Positions 13,866-18,281 of a DNA stretch of 18,281 nucleotides are shown in pieces (within the stretch, counting starts at the first letter, position 1; every line of letters begins with the position of its first letter). This DNA is from Planctomycetota bacterium (GTDB taxonomy: Bacteria; Planctomycetota; Brocadiia; SM23-32). The DNA lies in the NCBI GenBank assembly GCA_018400625.1, contig JAGYMJ010000674.1:1-18281 (forward strand). The letters are read 5' to 3'. The translations under genes were made by a program, and so were the position numbers. The notes under the pieces were generated by a model that was not told the origin of the DNA, ran no database searches, and worked only from the letters and a program-made list of their open reading frames with translations.

Positions 13866-14223
13866 TTTTTTTTTCACGCTATTTTCCCCCTTCTCAAGGT
13901 CATTCAATCCTTCCGGCATTCCTGAAAGATACAGATTTTCCCCTTGGCTATCGCATTGTAATACAAAAGGATATGTGTTTTAGTCTCTGCCAGTTTCACC
14001 TCATTTATCCATTTCCGCCTTATTCTCCTGCAAAATTTTCATCACGATACTATGGAATTTTCCCTTGTGTTTGCCTTATTCTGTTTAAGATGCTCTATCA
14101 CATAAGGTGCGGCATTCTTAACGGTGGGGATGAGGCAACGGGGTTCACTGAATATTTACCTGGGATAAGCGCGTTCCCGTGGAGCAGGAGTTTAGAGTTA
14201 ACTATATATCTCCAAACAATGCT
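13866..14223. other. Non-coding stretch before SMC
   Basis: A 135-codon + strand ORF (13820-14227) crosses the tRNA fragment and the repeat, with no domain features; I do not regard it as a gene. The stretch holds dispersed repeat copy C at 14106-14152 in reverse orientation and a T/C-rich run. No strong promoter was found. Confidence 0.55.
14106..14152 (-). repeat. Dispersed repeat, copy C (reverse orientation)
   Basis: Read on the minus strand it begins TTCAGTGAACCCCGTTG and continues to a CCCCACCGT segment, matching copies A and B. It has a three-base insertion and a different but equal-length loop in the terminal hairpin. Confidence 0.6.
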
Positions 14224-17200
14224 ATGAAACTAAAGAAATTAGAACTTATCGGATTTAAATCGTTTGCAGATAAAGCTTCTTTTGATTTCGAGGGCGATTT
14301 TACGGGATTGGTCGGTCCGAACGGTTCGGGCAAAAGTAACGTCGTTGATGCTTTGAAATGGGTGCTCGGCGAACAGAGCGCCAAGAGTTTGCGTGGTAAC
14401 GAGATGTCCGACATGATATTTAACGGCAGCGGCTCCCGCAGGGCTCAAGGTTCGGCCGAAGTTCGCATTACGCTGGATAACAGCGCGGGGATGCTCCCCG
14501 TTGATTATGAAGAAGTTTGCATCTCAAGATGCTGCTTCCGCTCCGGTGAAAGCAAGTACTCGTTAAACGGCAAAAACTGCAGACTCAAAGAGATACGTAA
14601 TCTGCTGCTGGATACCGGCGTAGGAGTGAACGCCTACAGCATCATTGAGCAGGGGCAGATCGATATGCTTTTGCAGGCAAGCTCTAAAGAACGTCGGGCC
14701 GTGTTGGAAGAGGCCGCAGGAATCAACCGGTACCTCGAGCAGAAAAAAGAGGCAGAGAGGAAGCTGGAGAGGGTCAAAGGAAACCTGCAGCGTGTGACCG
14801 ATATCATCGAAGAATTAGAGAAACAGTTAAGAAGCGTACGCAGGCACGCATCCAAGGCTCGCCGTTATAAGCGGCATAAAAGCCGACATATGCGGCTCAG
14901 GTTGGCGATTGCTTTGAATGAAAAGGCGCATCTTTTGAAACGTCGCAGGAAAATCGCTTCCTTGCTGGAAAAGGCGCAGGAAAAAGAACAGAATCTGACG
15001 ATCGAAATGGAAACGGTACGCAGTGAGACGGCAAATAAACAGGAAAAAGTCGAACAATGTCGCTCCGAATTAGCATCCAAAGAAGAGGAAATCTCGCGTT
15101 CTGATGCCCGAATCTACAGCCTGAAGAAAGAAAAAGACCTCAACATTAAACGTAAAAGCGAGCTTCATCAGCGTACTCAAAACCTGATCCAAAGGCAGGA
15201 GCGGCTGAAAGGGAGCAAAAATTCCATAAAAAAAGAGCTCCGCGAGGCCGAAAAAGAATTACTGGAGGGTCGTGAAAACCTGGAGAAAACTCAGAACCGC
15301 ATCGAAGCTGTAAAGGGTGACTTAAATAATGCATTGGAAGAAAAAATATCGGTGGAAGAGTTTGTTGATGAGGAGAAAAACTCGGTTTTTGAACTGATGC
15401 AACTGCAATCCCAGGTTCAAAACCAGCTCAACATGCTGGGTTCGGAGGTTAATACGCTTGTCAATCGACTGAGGCGCAACCAGGAACGAAAACAAGGTCT
15501 TAAACAAAAGCACCAGGAGCTGGAGAATAAATACCAAACGGAGACAAACCGTCTGCAGGAGGTCAAAAACGAGCTTTCAGAAGTCAATAAAGAAGCCGGC
15601 GTCATTGAGGACAAACTGTCAAAAACAAGGATAGAGTTTGACGAGCTCACTGCCGACATCGGCGATCTGAAAGCTGAACTGCAGGGTAAAATTGGTCGTA
15701 AACAGGTTCTGGAGGATCTTCAGGCGCGTGCGGACGGTGTAGGTAGCGGGGTTAAATTATTGTTGGATGAAATGAATACCGAGACCAGTCCCTTATCAGA
15801 CGCCTACGGCATGCTTGGAAATATTATAAATGTTTCCACGGAATATGCTCGAGCAATAGAATCCGCTTTAGGACCCTACGTTCAGGCCATCGTTGTCAAC
15901 ACAAGAAAGCAAGCCGCATATGCTCTGGAACTGGTAAGAGATAAGGGGAAAGGCCGCGTTTATATGGCCGCTTTAGAAAATATCAAGCAGGCGGGTACAT
16001 TGACGGATAACGGTCAAGTAACATCAGAGAAAGGGTATTCGAACCTTATCGAACTCATCGATTGCCCCCGGGATATCGGCCCTGTTTTAGATTCGCTGAT
16101 AGGTGATTCCTGTCTTTTTGAAGAAGGGGGGGAAGGTAATGGTTCAGATATTGATGCGCCGGCACACTTGCGTCTGGTGAAGAGAAATGGGGATATTTTC
16201 GATTCAAACGGGATTTGGAGCGCCGGCGAGCCGGAATCAGGCGGGCTTATCAGCCGTCGAAGTGAGTTGGCGGAGCTGGAAGTTGAAATAAGGACCATAA
16301 ATGAGAGACTTAGCGATCTGTCCGACGCGGCCGAGAGGTGTTCGCTGGCGATGGAATCCCTCCAAACGTCCCAGAGGGAACTGAGGGTGCGTAAGGAGAG
16401 CCTCCAGAAATCTGAAAGCGAAATAGAGAATCGTATTTCAGTCCTCGAAAGCCAAAAGCATCAGACCTGTGAAGAAATTACCGTGCTCTCGGAAGACGCA
16501 CAGGCGCTTAATATGGAGAAAGAGGAGGCCGAGGCCCAAATCAAGTCGAAGCGCGAAGAAGCACAAGCTTTGGTTTCGAAAAAAGAAGCCAGTGAATCGA
16601 GGCACAATGAGACACAACAGCAGCTTAAGCGTTTGCAGCAAAAATGCGACTCCTTTAAGGAGCATAAAAACAAGCTCGAAAATCAGGTAAGCCGATTAGA
16701 AGAAAAGCAGAATGGGCACGACATGCTCATCAAACGCCTGAAAAATCAACTTGAGCAGAGTGAACAAGAGATCGAACGTGTAATGGAAGAAAGGCGGTCA
16801 TGTAACCTGGAAATTGAGAAGACGGTAGAATCTATCGAAAAGTCCGGGGCTGAAATTTCAAGGCTTACAGAGGGATTAGTGCTGCTTAAAGAAAAGGCTG
16901 CGGGAAAACGGCGGATTATAGAAAAATTTAAAGAAGAACTTGAAGCTGCGCGTACTCGGTCCGATAATATCGAGAAACATTTGAAGGGCGCACAGAAAGA
17001 GTTTCAGAATAATCAGATGGAAGCCAATGAAACCAAAATCAAACTCGAAAACCTCGCTGAAAGGACCGCCGAAGAATGCGGCGTCAATCTTGACGCAATG
17101 GAATTGACGCCTGAATGCTGGCGGGAGCATCCACTATATGCCGACGCCCAAATCGAAGAGTTTTATGTCAAACCTGGGAATGTTGCTGCCTCTGAGCAAG

Positions 17201-18048
17201 TCGCTGCATGGTATATTGAAGAGAAGAAAGAGGAAATCCAGAAAAACAATGAGAATAATGATGCGCCAACACTTATAAAGCTAAAAGAAGCCGTTGATCT
17301 TCAGAAAGACGTGTTTGAAATAGTGCAATCTCCGGGCGCAGATTGGGAGGAGCTCAGAAGAGAAGCCAAAGAAGTTAAGGGCAAATTAGAACGAATAGGG
17401 GGCGCCAATCTGGATGCGATCCGCGAACAGGATCAATTGGAGATCAGGGCCGAGTTTTTAACAAACCAGCGTGAAGACCTGGAAAAAGCGCGGAGACATG
17501 AACTCGAGTTGATACGCCAGTTGAGTAAAGAAAGCCGTGCAAAATTCACCAGCACTTTTGAAAATGTGCGGCAGAATTTCCAGGTAATCATCAGGAAACT
17601 CTTCGGAGGCGGGAATGGCGATCTGCAGCTCGAAGGAGAGGCGGAAGATGTATTGGAGGCGGGGATCGAGATTACGGTAAGGCCGCCCGGCAAAGAAACA
17701 CGTTCGATCTCGCTTTTGAGCGGTGGAGAAAAAGCTCTCTCGGCGGTAGCCTTACTGTTCGCGATCTTTGAATCAAAACCCAGCCCCTTTTGCTTGCTTG
17801 ACGAAGTCGATGCGCCGCTGGACGAAGCGAATGTTGGACGTTTCCTGGGATTGCTTGAGCAATACACCGAAAATACTCAGTTCATCATCGTTACTCATAA
17901 CAAGCTGACAATGAGTGCAGCCGAGACCTTGTACGGCATATCAATGAATGAAGACGGCACGAGCCGAAAGGTTGCGGTTAACTTTGAAGAGGTGGACCTC
18001 AGGCTCAAAGAAATGGAACAGGAAACGGAAAGGGCAAAGGCCGGATAA
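14224..18048 (+). CDS. smc: Chromosome segregation protein SMC
   Basis: 1274 residues from ATG 14224, chosen by homology (MKLKKLELIGFKSFADK); there is no good SD, and an in-frame GTG at 14179 would add 15 residues. Walker A GPNGSGKSN lies at 31-39, followed by DALKWVLGEQSAKSLRG. Two long coiled-coil arms flank a hinge at about 505-680 (GVGSGVKLLLDE...). The ABC signature LSGGEKALSA starts with S1166-G-G-E-K, Walker B is FCLLDEVDAPLDEANV (D1193, E1194), and the H-loop is IIVTHNKLTM. SMC condenses and segregates chromosomes with ScpA/ScpB, which are not in this window. It is longer than the usual ~1190 residues because of extra sequence at about 955-1055. The N-terminus resembles planctomycete SMCs in character. 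Confidence 0.97.
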   Translation: MKLKKLELIGFKSFADKASFDFEGDFTGLVGPNGSGKSNVVDALKWVLGEQSAKSLRGNEMSDMIFNGSGSRRAQGSAEVRITLDNSAGMLPVDYEEVCISRCCFRSGESKYSLNGKNCRLKEIRNLLLDTGVGVNAYSIIEQGQIDMLLQASSKERRAVLEEAAGINRYLEQKKEAERKLERVKGNLQRVTDIIEELEKQLRSVRRHASKARRYKRHKSRHMRLRLAIALNEKAHLLKRRRKIASLLEKAQEKEQNLTIEMETVRSETANKQEKVEQCRSELASKEEEISRSDARIYSLKKEKDLNIKRKSELHQRTQNLIQRQERLKGSKNSIKKELREAEKELLEGRENLEKTQNRIEAVKGDLNNALEEKISVEEFVDEEKNSVFELMQLQSQVQNQLNMLGSEVNTLVNRLRRNQERKQGLKQKHQELENKYQTETNRLQEVKNELSEVNKEAGVIEDKLSKTRIEFDELTADIGDLKAELQGKIGRKQVLEDLQARADGVGSGVKLLLDEMNTETSPLSDAYGMLGNIINVSTEYARAIESALGPYVQAIVVNTRKQAAYALELVRDKGKGRVYMAALENIKQAGTLTDNGQVTSEKGYSNLIELIDCPRDIGPVLDSLIGDSCLFEEGGEGNGSDIDAPAHLRLVKRNGDIFDSNGIWSAGEPESGGLISRRSELAELEVEIRTINERLSDLSDAAERCSLAMESLQTSQRELRVRKESLQKSESEIENRISVLESQKHQTCEEITVLSEDAQALNMEKEEAEAQIKSKREEAQALVSKKEASESRHNETQQQLKRLQQKCDSFKEHKNKLENQVSRLEEKQNGHDMLIKRLKNQLEQSEQEIERVMEERRSCNLEIEKTVESIEKSGAEISRLTEGLVLLKEKAAGKRRIIEKFKEELEAARTRSDNIEKHLKGAQKEFQNNQMEANETKIKLENLAERTAEECGVNLDAMELTPECWREHPLYADAQIEEFYVKPGNVAASEQVAAWYIEEKKEEIQKNNENNDAPTLIKLKEAVDLQKDVFEIVQSPGADWEELRREAKEVKGKLERIGGANLDAIREQDQLEIRAEFLTNQREDLEKARRHELELIRQLSKESRAKFTSTFENVRQNFQVIIRKLFGGGNGDLQLEGEAEDVLEAGIEITVRPPGKETRSISLLSGGEKALSAVALLFAIFESKPSPFCLLDEVDAPLDEANVGRFLGLLEQYTENTQFIIVTHNKLTMSAAETLYGISMNEDGTSRKVAVNFEEVDLRLKEMEQETERAKAG

Positions 18049-18281
18049 GTCAACGATTGCATCACATGTGTTTTGAAATAAATTGTGCGTTGAAAACCGG
18101 AAAATAAGGGAAGCCCTCGATGAAACACGTTGTCCCCCCCTTACCCTGCCCTGTGCCTTGGGAGGATGTCTGACCAATAAGTACCTACGTATTTTCACGG
18201 ACTACGCCTTGAAAACGGGGCGTAAGTCTTCAGTGAATCCCGTAGCATCCCCACCGTGCCTTGTGCCGGTGGAATGAAGAT
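18049..18281. other. 3' flank of SMC with repeat elements
   Basis: No gene is supported. The stretch contains a diverged repeat copy (about 18117-18162, with TGCCCTGTGCC at 18147-18157), a short stem TACGCC/GGCGTA (18203-18208, 18219-18224), and copy B (18229-18272). A 64-codon ORF from 18083 is judged a shadow. Confidence 0.55.
18229..18272 (+). repeat. Dispersed 44-nt repeat, copy B
   Basis: Begins TTCAGTGAATCCCGTAG and ends with the hairpin CCACCG...CGGTGG. It differs from copy A at five positions. As with copy A, a short palindrome precedes it (18203-18224). Confidence 0.7.

Noticed and set aside
13820..14227. 135-codon ORF between tRNA fragment and SMC
   Set aside because: It starts within the tRNA fragment, crosses a repeat copy, and overlaps the SMC start; low-complexity Phe/Pro/Cys composition.
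9190..18272. CRISPR array from the repeated 44-nt unit
   Set aside because: Copies are kilobases apart and in both orientations, with no regular spacers or cas genes.

Overview
The window looks like a bacterial chromosome segment with tightly packed genes on the + strand, strong Shine-Dalgarno (SD) sequences in the first part and moderate GC. A full-length SMC chromosome-partitioning ATPase and a Mrp-type Fe-S carrier ATPase mark it as chromosomal. Abundant ferredoxin-type cysteine motifs and NifX-like proteins suggest an anaerobe. The SMC N-terminus and the heparinase-type gene would fit Planctomycetota or a related phylum, but that is inference and no rRNA is present to test it.

Region 1 (about 1-8904) is a long co-directional cluster for metal-cofactor or Fe-S handling. 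It encodes three small proteins of the NifX/NifB-C-terminal (dinitrogenase Fe-Mo cofactor binding) fold, a DUF89/ARMT1-type metal-dependent phosphatase, a run of Gly/Arg-rich small proteins (DUF5320-like) that share one N-terminal signature, two MinD-type ATPases each carrying two inserted 4Fe-4S motifs, a J-domain protein between them, a Mrp/ApbC ATPase, a hotdog thioesterase, a metallo-beta-lactamase-fold hydrolase and a small Cys-rich protein resembling ATC hydrolase. No nitrogenase structural gene is present, so the NifX-like proteins presumably serve another metal cofactor. The likely division of labour is that MinD/Mrp ATPases load or deliver clusters, NifX-like proteins hold or transfer a metal cluster, and the DUF5320 proteins are accessory or redox/metal-binding factors. 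The cluster is punctuated by hairpins at 2601-2686 and 7109-7140 and by a long inverted repeat at 3245-3387.

Region 2 (8905-13865) starts with 460 bp of non-coding DNA holding a perfect palindrome and one copy of a dispersed 44-nt repeat. Then come two genes: a 554-aa protein built from two diverged copies of a protein-kinase-like module, the second copy having lost its key catalytic residues, and an 878-aa heparinase II/III-like protein without a signal peptide. It ends in a 3' fragment of a tRNA gene (class II, Leu-like).

Region 3 (13866-18281) has a non-coding stretch with a reverse-oriented copy of the dispersed repeat, then the SMC gene, then a repeat-bearing tail with at least one more clear copy. 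The same repeat therefore flanks both the kinase/heparinase cassette and the SMC gene.
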